Assembly: GCF_023053635.1 (NCBI RefSeq)
Contig: NC_086183.1
Location: 35,321,501-35,385,500 of the forward strand
Reading direction: 5' to 3'
From: Elgaria multicarinata webbii
Taxonomy: Eukaryota > Chordata > Lepidosauria > Squamata > Anguidae
DNA: 64,000 nt
Position 1 is the first letter of the stretch. Every line of letters begins with the position of its first letter. This document shows, piece by piece, positions 10,601 through 19,939 of the stretch. The notes below the pieces were generated by a model. The model saw only the letters and a program-made list of their open reading frames with translations, ran no database searches and had not been told where the DNA came from. The translations under genes and the position numbers were made by a program.

Positions 10601-12541
10601 GCTTTAATCCATTGAGAATTATTTGTAGGTCCCCTTTAAGGGTGGAGCCCTCTCAGGTTCATTCCAGTTTTGCTGGCTCATGAGCAGAAGTTCCAGTAAG
10701 ATAAACAGCTCACCGAGATTATCAGATCCTTTTAAAAGACACCAAATTCCCACAAGGAGAAATTCTTAGCACACCTTGCTGGGGCAGCAGGGCAGAGCAC
10801 CCCCCCGCCTCAGAACAGCCACACAGGTAGCTGCTGCCCGTGACCGCGTCAGGCCACGGGTGCCCCAAGCTGGGCATCGCCTCCTCCAAGGGGCTGTGGG
10901 TTTCCAGTGGTGCAGGCGGAGCAGGCCCGATTCATTACTGAGTGTTATGTGGAATTATCTCCTGCGTGTGCTCTACCCACTGAGCTCTTTGCCCCTTGGA
11001 ATTTGCCATGGGGTCACCATCCTAGTTGTAGAAAGATGAGGAGCTGCCTCATGCCGGGATAGATCCCTCCTCTGCCTCACGTACTGCTGTTTGCAAGGCC
11101 ATCAGGCAGGGACCTCTCCCACCCCGGCTGGGGGACGCAGGCAGGGAGTGAGCGAGCCGGGGGCCTTCTGTGTGCAACGCAAGCGCGCTGCCACGGAGCC
11201 ACGCCCCACCCACCCCCGGGAGGAGCGCTGAGCTCTGCTTGCCCACTCACCTGGCTGGCTGAAGGGTCTTGGGTGTGGGTGTCCTCATTTCTCAGGCTCC
11301 AATAGAACGACGCAATGTCCACGGTGCTTCTCGCATCCCCCAGAAGCCTCAGCCAGGCCTCAAAAGTGGAGGGGCTGACAGTGCTGTTGTCATCGTACGT
11401 CAGCCCCTCGGGAATGCTCTCCAGCAGCACGCTCCTGAGGAGAGAAACGGCTGCTTTGGCACATGCGGGGGCGTGGGGCTGACATCCTCCTCGGTCTTCA
11501 GGAGCGGAAGGCCTCTGGAGGAGTCGCACGGCTCTCTGGCCCGCCAGCTCGGCGGTGTGGAGCACTCCACCACTTGGACTTGCAGGCAGCGCCAGGCATC
11601 AGTGAGGCTGGAGCCGCCTCCACCCCACAGCGGAACCTCAGACATGCTCCCTTGGATGGAAATCTCACGGAGTTCAGTGGTGCGTCTGCAGCCTCAGAGG
11701 AGAAATCGCTTCGGAATGCTGCTTCAGCTGGTCTCTAAAGTGACCATGGTGGAGACATTTGTATAGAGCCAACAGCAAACTGGGCTGCTGCTGCTGCTGC
11801 TGCTGGTGGACAAAAAGATCCCACTCCCGAGGGCAGGCCCAGCCATGCCTGGAACCCCCAGGGGACCGAGCAGAAGGCAGGGCGCTCACCTGCATGGGTC
11901 GCTGCACGTGTCGCCCAGCTTTGGAGCAGCTGCCACGTTCTCCACAGAAGCCTCATTGCTCAAGGGCAGGATGAGCATGTGCGCTAGCAGTGCTGCCGCC
12001 AGCATTGTGGACAAGATGGCCATCACCAAGATGCAGCGGACATCCTGAGGGAGGGAGGGAGGGAAGGGGAGATGGAGATGAGCCCGCTTGTTACCCAGGA
12101 CTTAGACCCACCTTAGCAGGGCAGAATCATGGAGCTGTACAGCTATGGAGGCCCATCAGAGCCCCAGGGCCAAGCCCCTCCACTGAGTCCCAGGATGCTG
12201 GGACAGTCATCCTTGCGCTCACGGCTCTGAACATCCAGTGGAACATTTTCTGCTAGGGAGGTGGGATACACTGAGAAGTCACACATTTCCAGATACCTCT
12301 TTTCAGCCTTTTTTAAAAAATGGTTCCTTCAAGCTTGGGAACCCCAGTTAAAAATGGAATACAAATAACATTTTAAAAAAGCAAGAAAGAGAAGTACAAG
12401 AAGGCCACCAGTGGAGCCACGTGGACAGAGATGTGACAGTCAAAGGACAGAAGAGCTTCAAAGGTAGGAACCAACCTTGGGCGTGGCCGGGCGTGGCTGC
12501 TCCACCAGTGGCAGCTCTGTGGGGATGTGCAGGCTCTTCAG
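4632..12541 (-). CDS. PLD3: PLD3, 5'-3' exonuclease PLD3 (ten coding exons resolved; first coding exon not certain)
   Basis: Exons, 5' to 3': 12476-12541, 11890-12044, 11251-11434, 9658-9778, 8669-8796, 7862-8062, 7203-7342, 6158-6323, 5281-5380, 4632-4831. All have GT-AG borders and their phases agree, giving 486 residues; the human protein has 490 including a short first exon. Exon 2 of this set encodes a signal anchor ([20 protein letters not shown]), as expected for a type II lysosomal membrane protein. The two phospholipase-D motifs are HTKFWIVD with GSANMDW, and HSKFMVTD with GTSNWSG. Many N-glycosylation sequons are present (NST, NCS, NAT, NYS, NGT, NRT, NWS, NQS). PLD3 and PLD4 degrade single-stranded DNA and RNA in lysosomes and so limit TLR7 and TLR9 signalling. 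Motifs such as [13 protein letters not shown] and IPYARVNH, and the neighbours C19orf47 and HIPK4, favour PLD3 over PLD4. Confidence 0.95.
5556..5663. repeat. Foldback (MITE-like) repeat
   Basis: Arms 5556-5602 and 5617-5663 are inverted copies of each other (about three quarters of positions match) around a 14-base loop. The core phrase is CTGCAACTCCCATTATCCCC. It lies in the PLD3 intron between the 5281-5380 and 6158-6323 exons. Related, more decayed copies lie at about 5758-5870, 8975-9050 (half), 22265-22335, 42583-42680, 58665-58785 and 61240-61300. Confidence 0.65.
5758..5870. repeat. Second foldback repeat copy
   Basis: A decayed relative of the 5556-5663 element: the left part carries GGCCTCCAGCCTCCACTAGC, and the right part, reverse-complemented, carries the same family phrase (CTGGTGGCCCTCCGCTGTTT). 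Confidence 0.5.
6913..7032. mobile_element. Short palindromic MITE in a PLD3 intron
   Basis: Arms 6913-6953 and 6992-7032 are inverted repeats matching at 37 of 41 positions, separated by 38 bases. The arm core is CTACTGCTTTAAAGCACTTT. The termini are GATC...GATC. I see no open reading frame and no clear target-site duplication. The structure suits a non-autonomous DNA transposon; the superfamily is not determined. Confidence 0.75.
9233..9320 (+). mobile_element. LINE-like 3' tail in a PLD3 intron
   Basis: It contains the phrase AGGGCAGGGACC and the tail CACTGATGGTGCTAAATAAA. The same tail recurs at 13286-13406 (plus) and 29393-29450 (minus), so it belongs to a dispersed retroelement family, probably of the L2/CR1 clade. 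Confidence 0.6.
10900..11040 (-). mobile_element. Possible tRNA-derived SINE
   Basis: The minus strand reads AGCTCAGTGGGTAGAGCACA at about 10950-10972, a tRNA A-box-like head. It lies in the PLD3 intron between the 9658-9778 and 11251-11434 exons. The rest of the element is too decayed to delimit. Confidence 0.4.
11788..11808 (+). repeat. (CTG)n microsatellite
   Basis: Seven CTG units just 3' (on the minus strand) of the PLD3 transmembrane exon, within the intron. It does not fall in the coding exon. Confidence 0.9.
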
Positions 12542-12718
12542 CTAGAAGGAAGGAGAAGAGAAATGGGAGAACCTGGAAGCCCAGTTGGCAGGAAACACTG
12601 CACCAGCAAGCCTTTCCTCAGCCACTCCTCATGTGTGGACGTGGCTGGGAATTCCACAATACTTCCGGGTCAGAGATGGTCAACGTCCCAAGGGAACCCA
12701 AGGCAGAACACCCAAGTG

Positions 12719-12758
<40 letters not shown>

Positions 12759-12879
12759 GAATGAGCATGGGGCCCAATCCACTGGGACATGCTGCTGCAC
12801 AAGTGAAAGAAGGCCGTGCAAGAATGCCACCAGTCCTCCCCGTGGGTCGTGTTCCATGTTCATTGTGCCCCAGAGTGCA

Positions 12880-13141
12880 GGACATGGAATAACGGGCTCA
12901 AGTTAAAGGAAGCCAGGTTCCAGCTGGACATCAGGAAAAACTTCCTGACTGTTAGAGCAGTACGACAATGGAACCAGTTACCTAGGGAGGTTGTGGGCTC
13001 TCCCACCCTGGAGGCCTTCAAGAGGCAGCTGGACTACCATCTGTCAGGGATGCTTTAGGGTGGATTCCTGCATTGAGCAGGGGGTTGGACTCGATGGCCT
13101 TGTAGGCCCCTCCCAACTCTGCTATTCTATGATTCTATGAT
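12880..13141 (+). mobile_element. CR1 LINE 3' end
   Basis: It encodes the usual end of the CR1 reverse-transcriptase frame (for example RKNFLTVRAVRQWNQLPREV, stop at 13056-13058), then the 3' UTR phrase GGACTCGATGGCCTTGTAGG and the diagnostic TTCTATGATTCTATGA tail. The copy is 5'-truncated and well preserved. Confidence 0.9.
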
Positions 13142-13285
13142 TAGTGGGGGGGGGGGCACTTGGCCTTTCTGCCTAGGGCACTGCTATGTTGAAGGCCAGG
13201 GGTGGTGACACTCAAGCCCACATGCCCATCTGGCCCTCCAGAGTCTGCCAGACGGCCCTTTCGCCTTTTGTTCGAGGGTTTCCTA

Positions 13286-13371
13286 TTAGAATGTAAGCCT
13301 ATGCGGCAGGGTTTTGCTATTTTATTGTTTTACTCTGTACAGCACCATGTATACTGATGGTGCTAAATAAA

Positions 13372-13402
<31 letters not shown>

Positions 13403-13406
13403 TAAT
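13286..13406 (+). mobile_element. LINE-like 3' end with (AAAT)n(AAT)n tail
   Basis: The phrase CAGCACCATGTATACTGATG is followed by a long AAAT/AAT microsatellite tail. Same family as 9233-9320. Confidence 0.7.
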
Positions 13407-13589
13407 TCTGCATGGTTCGGCTGGTGCATTTCGTGCTCCAAAAACCCACCTGCAAGCCAGACCTTTGAGCACATCTGAATTATCCAACTTTTTTTTTTAC
13501 CTGCTGGTACGTTACGTGAGGCTTCATTTGTTCCAGGGGGTTGAGCCCTAATGGGTAGGAAGAACCTCCAGAGAACCTGCGAAGGACAC

Positions 13590-14120
13590 TGTGGTGTTAC
13601 ACCCCACAAGTCAGTTCCCAAATGTATGTCTGCAATTTGTAAGTCTGTGGTGAGTTTAGAATGTTGGCCTGAGTGGGCGGAGCTAGAATGTCTGGGGAGG
13701 GGGAGGAGTCATATATAAGGGAAGGACGGAGGGGATTTGGGGGAGACTTTTGAGGTCCTCTTAGAGTCTGTAGTGCTCTCTGTGTTTAGAGTACTTACTT
13801 CTGAGAAATTTGAGGTTCAGTGTAGAGAGTGATGTCTTTGGAGTGTGGTGTGCACATAGTTGACGTATATTAATCAATATAGATAATAAAGAAAGCTCAA
13901 GAGTGATTGTGTGAGGGAAAGGAAAGCGCGTATGTGGATGAGTGAAAGGATTGGATGAAAGGTTTCAAAAAAGGTTTTTAAATGTTTTATTTGAAACAAA
14001 GCTTGTGAACTTTTAAAAATAAATTTTAATTATTTTGTTTTTAACTACCACAAAAATCCCACGTGTCTGTTTGGCATTTATCATCTGAAGTTTACACATT
14101 TAGCACCCACTCTGACAATA
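13590..14120 (+). mobile_element. Possible solo LTR (fossil, borders approximate)
   Basis: About 500 bases with an LTR-like promoter layout: GC-rich boxes, a CATATATAAGG TATA-like box, then an AATAAA signal about 180 bases later. I could not fix the borders or see a target-site duplication, and no internal retroviral region is present. Family not determined. Confidence 0.3.
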
Positions 14121-17100
14121 ATTCACCTCAGCACATATAACTCACAGTGTTTTATTTTATATATTGAAATCCTTCTCCATTTAGCCCCTTTCTCCACATA
14201 GTTTGGAGGAAGGTGGTTTTTATCCCTCGCCTCAGGCGTATCAAGCGGTGGTGCTTGGCTGGAGCAGGGAGTAGCCGCGGCCAGGCTTGGTGTTCAGAGC
14301 CTGTGTCGTGGCAGACACAAGAAGAATGAGGTATTGCTGAGAACAGGTATCCCTAACGTGGAGCCCACAAAACTTTCTTAATGAATACATATGAAATGAA
14401 TACAGCGTTCTAGCAACTACACAGAGGCTTCAACAAAAGCAGACCAAGTATCCAAATAAGTATCCGTTGGAGGGTGGCGTCCACGTGCCGCTAAAATATT
14501 GAATGCATTTTAAGAATCCCAATCTGTTGCATTATGGGGGGTGGGCACCCTCACCCTCCCAATGTCACAATATCAGTCTTTTTGCTCTCAAAAGGGCTTG
14601 GAGAATCCATTCATGCTGGCCATTTGTTAATTTCCATGACGCAGGCGAATAACACATTTTGTTCCAGTACAAAATTTATCTGTGTAGTAACTTCCTTCCC
14701 AATTGTGTGTTCTTCTCCTGGAAGATTCTCTCCTCATTTCCCCCCCCCCCCAGCCACCTGAGACAATGAAAATGGGGTGGGCGGGGGGGTGTCGACCTTC
14801 ATGGCCAGCTCTAAGCCCAGGCAACAGCTTTGGTATGTTAGGTCCGTCTGCCCCTCTGCAAAAGGCACACAACCTAGAGCGAGGGAGGAGAGAGAGAAGG
14901 GCTTCCATGGAACCTTCTTCCCTAAGGGCCTTCAGGAGAACGTCTGGTCCCCGTCCTTCATGGGTGCTGCAGTCCAGGCCGTGTGTACATGAGTGTGCTT
15001 GGACCAGGTTTAGACCTGCTCCATGCTAAGGTGTCCTCTGCTCCCCCCCCACACACACACACACCTGCGCTTGCCAGCAGGGGGCTCAGCAAATATCTGG
15101 GCATCAGATCCGTCATCTGTACAGATGGAGCCATGACCTGCTGGCGAGGGTTGCGGGGAAGCAGATGAGACAGATGAGAGACGGAAACACTCTTGCAAAC
15201 TAACCAGCATTCCAAGGATAAGTGAAGTCTTTCATTAGCAGCACAAAAGGAGGTCAAGCACAGTCCAACGCTCACACTCAGTTTCTTTTCCTGCAGCAAG
15301 GCAATGGCTACATGACTTGTACTCATCAAGCCCTCCAAGATGAGACTGATCTCAGTTCCAAAGAAACACTTGCTCCAAGTAAAATGTAAGAGTTATGCTG
15401 CAGTAATTTTATGGCAGGACAAAGGAAGGCTAGATCGAGGCCTCTGCAATAAGAACCCCGGAATGCAGCGGAAGGCCAGGGACACAAGGGGTCAACACAA
15501 CGCTCCCTCGTCTGAGGAGGCTCAAGGGCTCAGCCCCGGGTGGGGGGTGGGGGGAGCAACGGCAGAGAGCCAGCGACTACAGGGAAGCAGGCGCTCGGTC
15601 CGGCAGAGTCATGAAAACATCCAGCCCCCACCGCCTGCACATCCCAAGCCAGCTGTTCAATGCAACGGGTGGAACTTCCTCCTTCCCTGGCTCACGCGTG
15701 TTCAATTAAGACAGTGAGTCACACGGATCCTTCACGTGCCCGAGGCCTCTTCCCCCGCCACTGCTGCCCTCCCCTTGCTTTTGGGGTCCCTTCCTGATTC
15801 CCATTGGCAGACTAACCAGCCGGCTTTCTGATTCCCGGCTTACCCAAGCTGGGCAGAGGAGGTGGCAGAGCTCCCCGCCCACGCAGACAACACCGAGAAG
15901 CAGGGGGGCCTTCCCAACGCCCAACGGCCCCCTCCTTCACTCTCCCCACATTGTTTTGGTTTCCATCTTTTCATTTCCCTCTTTTGGGATCCTTTCCCCT
16001 TTCACTTGTGTCCCACTTTGCATTTTCTAAATGGCACACATTAAAAACAAGACCTCTGCTTTATTTCCCCAAATTCCTGGGGTGGGTTTTGCATGCCAAA
16101 TGCTTCCTAGTTCACCAGTTCATGCTTGCTTCTACCCCGGCTTCCCTAAAAGGCAAAGCACAGGGACCCTCCTTTTAAAAGTGAGGGGATCCTGAGTGGG
16201 TGGGGTGGGGAGCAGGGAGCAGGGTGGGAAGCAACTGGGGGCAATCTGCCCCCACAAAACAAGCCCCCTCCACCTCAGCTCCTGTATGAACCCTTGACTC
16301 TGGCTCCAGCCTGCTGCACTGCTCACCCTTGTCAGGGGCTGTATCAAGACCCCCGACATCACGACTGCCCCAGGCTCCGGAAGCCCCTCGGGCGCCCCCC
16401 ACCTGGTCCCACAGCCTGCCTGCGACATCTCCACTCAGCCCTCGAATACACGAAGTAACGCTGTAGAAGGAGGGGGGCTACGTTTGGGCACAGCGCCCCC
16501 CCTTCCCCTCTCCAACGAGCCCTGCTGCTACCCACCCATCTGGGGCTGTGGGCATTTCAGGCAGGCCTAGAATAGTCTTGCTGTGTACATTTCAGGCTTG
16601 GATGTGATTGTGCTCATGGAAAGACAGGGCCCGGGGGTTGGGGTTACGGTACAGAATTTTATTAAAGGGAGACAAATGAATAACCACCATTAATTCATAA
16701 GTAGAACACGGCTGTCCTAAAATCAATCTCCAGAGCGATATGAAAGGGCAGTTTACAGGCTGGACCTTCAGCATCCCCTCCAGAGAGTGCAAAAGGGTTC
16801 CAGCAGCGCTTGGGACATCCGAGGCAACGCATTCCTCCCCGGGCTCAGACTATGGCACCAGCCCCTAAAAACCCCCAATTCTGGCTCCTAAACATCTTTC
16901 CCTCCCCCGCCCCTCCTGGTTGCTCACCCAGAAGTAGGAAGATGAGAGGATGTTTCCCGTACGTGAGTCACTTCTGTGCCACACAAACCTGTTTCCTTAC
17001 AAGGCACTCCCCAAGAGAGAGTCTGGGGTGCCCCGGAGGACAATCCTCTTGCTTTGCAACCACCACCACCCCGCCCCCACAACCCCTTCCCTTGCCCAAA

Positions 17101-17602
17101 CCACGGCCAGCCAAATATCCTGCCCAGGCTGTTTACAGAAGGGGAGGAGGGAAAACATTTCCCCAAATTGGTGCAGAGAATCAGCCGGAAGTGGACACTG
17201 AGAGACCAGCTGGCAACCGGACACCAACTCAACTGGTTGTGATGGGCAGAAACTGCACAGGCAGCACAGCCAGCAGAAACTGGTTGGGTGAAAGCAGCCA
17301 GCTGAGCTCGGATTTGGGCTTCCTGCCCTGTGCTTTAAGCCCCAAGAGGCCACAGTCCCAGGAACCCAGGAGTCCTGACTCCCAGCACCCACCTCTGCTC
17401 TGGCCTCCAGCTCCATCTAAGCCAGGAACGGAAACCCAGGAGTCCTGGTGCGCCCCCCACCCCCTGCATTTGACTGGATAGATCAGAGAGCGGCAAGCCC
17501 CGCCCTTCCCAAGCCCGCCCCCGCCCCCAGGCTCAATGGCCATGCAGGAGCGGGCACGGCCAGAGAGCTCCCTCCCCTCGGACCCCAGCTCGCTCATGGC
17601 CC

Positions 17603-18840
17603 CAGGGCCGGTGCTACCATAGAAGCCACTCAGGCGGCCGCCTAGAGCGCCAAGCTAAGAGGGGCGCCGGGCACAGCGCAGCACTCACGCGTGTTGGCTG
17701 TGAGCCGGCCCGGCCCAAGGATTCATCTGGGCCTGGGCGGGTGAGATGGCGCCCCGCACCCACCCAGTTGAAGCGAAGGCAGGGACACTGGGGTGGGGCG
17801 GCTCCATGTTCGGACTTCTGGAACGCGCCCGGAAGAGAGAGAGAGAGAGAGAATGTATGGGTGAATGAGGTGCATGGGGTCTTTGAGTGAATGCATGTGT
17901 TCATGCGTGTGTTTGTTTGGAGTGAGTGATGCTGAGTGTGTGTGTGTGTGCGCGCGCGTGTGAGTTGGGGGGATGATTTGGAGGTGATATTCCTATTAAA
18001 TAATGCATTTTAGACCCATAGACAATCCTTTCCAATTTGTTTGCTCTAATTGGCATGACGTATTTCTTGCACTTTAAAATAAATTTAGTAGTTTCAAGTT
18101 TTGTGCTTCTTATTTTTCCCAGGAAACGTATGTTCTTAAAAATCAAAGTTGGAAGATGGTGTTTTCAGAAATTGAAGAAATAGTGGGAATGAAAATAGAA
18201 CAAACACCAAAAATAGCATTGCTGTCACTATTTGAAGATATAAAGTGTGGAAAAGGAACTATAGAGCTGATATCGAGTTTGTTGGTTGCAGCACGATTGA
18301 TGATAGCTAGGAACTGGAAGATTCAAGGGGAATATTCTATTGAAGAATGGTACAAAGAAGTATGGGACATAGCCATTAATGATAAACTGACATGTAATAT
18401 TAAGTGGAGAAAAGGCGTAACTAAAATAAATGAGTTCGAAGGAATCTGGAAACAGTTCCTAGTGTTTGTGTTTACTAAGGGAAGTGGGAAACCACCAGCA
18501 GAAGAAATGATTAGATTTTGGACTCAAGAATGATCCCGAGGTGGGGGGTGCACATTTATGTTAAGAATGAAGATGTTGTAGTGTGATAAGGCATATGTAA
18601 TAATTTTTGATATTTGTACTCAACAATTATTCAATATGTATGCAGCAGATATTTGATGTATTTTTTTTCTTATTGTGTTAGTTTCAGTTATATTTTGGAA
18701 ATGTTTATCTATGTTTATATAGTGTTGAAAATGAATAAAAATTATTATAAAAAAAAAAAAAAATCAAAGTTGGCATTTTGGGTGTGTGTGTTTGAAAGTA
18801 GCTCACCTTGCCTAGGGCGCCCCCGGGAATCCCGCTGGCC
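17603..18840 (+). mobile_element. Non-autonomous DNA-transposon-like repeat, interrupted by an L1
   Basis: The left end reads CAGGGCCGGTGCTACCAT and GGCGGCCGCCTAGAGCGCC; the right end reads GCCTAGGGCGCC. This 'GGGCCGG...GGCGGC' type of end recurs in decayed form near 3580, 22395 and 22965, so it is a dispersed family, perhaps hAT-like. The element is split by the L1 at 18153-18760. Exact borders and terminal inverted repeats were not resolved. Confidence 0.4.
18153..18760 (+). mobile_element. 5'-truncated L1 LINE (3' end of ORF2, 3' UTR, poly-A)
   Basis: An open frame from 18156 to a TGA at 18531-18533 encodes the C-terminal end of an L1-type ORF2 (phrases LLVAARLMIARNWK and YSIEEWYKEVWDIAINDKL). 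It is followed by a 200-base AT-rich 3' UTR and a poly-A run. The insertion is flanked by a 15-base direct repeat, AAAAATCAAAGTTGG, at 18138-18152 and 18759-18773. The uninterrupted frame and perfect target-site duplication point to a recent insertion, in the plus orientation, antisense to PLD3. Confidence 0.92.
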
Positions 18841-19249
18841 TCAGCCTCGGGGCCCCTCTCCTTCACTGAAGGCAGAGCCGAGGAGTCTGGGGCTGCAGCC
18901 CACCCCCAGCCTGCCCGATCCCAGAGCGGAGAGACTCCACGGCTTTCTTGGGCACTTGCAAATTTGAGGGTGGTACGTGGGGGGGGGGCGTACAATTAGG
19001 ACCCTCTGCAGGACCGGAAGCGCAGGTGAACAGGGGCGGAGCTGCTGGGGGTCGCAGTGCGGGGAGGGGAGTCTGGAGAGACCGGCCCAGCTTCCCTTCG
19101 GCTCCGTGGGGATGGAAAGAGGCTCGGCGGTCCTGCCTGTCGCCCCCCAGCAGCGTCGCCGTGCTATGCACACGAGGGACTGGCAATCCCTGCACAGCCA
19201 GTCAGAGAAGAGCTCGGGGCGGCGCACAGGTGAGCGATTCTTCCAAGGT

Positions 19250-19860
19250 TTAAAGCAGAGGCCGGGGCGGGGGGCGACATAGGGGGTCCCAGCCCAGGAC
19301 GGCTCTTTGGCCCGCGCGGCCCACCCACCCACCACCCAAGGCGCTGACCCGCTTCCAGGCACGCGCGCCGCCTAACCCGGGCCGGACCCCATTTCACCTA
19401 GACGAGAGCGCGCTGAAAGACGCCAGGGGGGTGGGGGCAGACGTGTCCCGACGCGGCTCCGGGGTCACCCCCACCCCCCGGCCAGCGCTCCGCCAGGCGG
19501 GCAGGAGGAGTCCCGGCGACCCGCTCCCGGCTTACCTTGGACGGAGAGCAGCGACGGCGGCGCCTGGACCGAGCGGCGTCTTCCTCCAGAGGGGGAGGGG
19601 GAGGGCGCTCCGCCACAGAGAGCGGCCGGGGCGGGGCTTCTCCGCGGGACAGGAGGGGCAGAGGCGCGCGCTACGGATCCACGCAGCTCCAGCAGCGGGA
19701 AGCCGGAGACGCCGGCTTTGGCGTGGCTGGGGCGGGCAGGCCGACGGCCGGCGTACCTCTTACCATGTGCAGAGTCCCGTCTCTCCTTCCGCACCCCAGG
19801 ATTTCCACAAAAGGGCACGAAGAAAGGGCTCAGCCCGTGCAGGCGGAGGGTGCCCAACAG
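19250..19860 (-). promoter_or_regulatory. Probable PLD3 promoter and 5' exon region
   Basis: A GC- and CpG-rich block between PLD3 and HIPK4. On the minus strand it carries two good donor sites: CCAAG|GTAAGC (exon end at 19537) and CACATG|GTAAGAGG (exon end at 19764). Either could be the end of a PLD3 first exon. The second would place an ATG as the last codon of the exon. No other gene claims this island. Which donor is used needs transcript data. Confidence 0.55.
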
Positions 19861-19861
19861 C

Positions 19862-19938
19862 CGACGATGGCACGGATGGGGGTTGGACTCGATGGCCTTA
19901 GAGGCCCCTTCCAACTCTAGTATTCTATGATTCTATGA
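19862..19938 (+). mobile_element. CR1 3' end fragment
   Basis: It contains GGACTCGATGGCCTTAGAGG and the TTCTATGATTCTATGA tail. It sits at the edge of the PLD3 CpG-rich block. Confidence 0.85.
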
Positions 19939-19939
19939 C

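Larger units (their letters stand above)
12542..19530 (-). other. Probable 5' intron(s) of PLD3
   Basis: About 7 kb between the first resolved PLD3 coding exon and the CpG-rich region near 19.5 kb. It contains (AC)n at about 12719-12754, a CR1 end, a LINE tail with (AAAT)n/(AAT)n, a possible solo LTR, scattered AC runs near 15050, and a DNA transposon interrupted by an L1. A short first coding exon (human begins MKPKLMYQE) must lie in or beyond this stretch; I could not identify it with certainty. Confidence 0.55.

Noticed and set aside
4632-12541. The phospholipase-D gene as PLD4
   Set aside because: A few residues recall PLD4, but the [18 protein letters not shown] and FVVPANE segments and the C19orf47-HIPK4 neighbourhood fit PLD3 better.
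18156-18533. A 125-codon plus-strand protein that looks like a real host gene
   Set aside because: Its sequence is the C-terminal end of an L1 ORF2, followed by poly-A and flanked by a target-site duplication.
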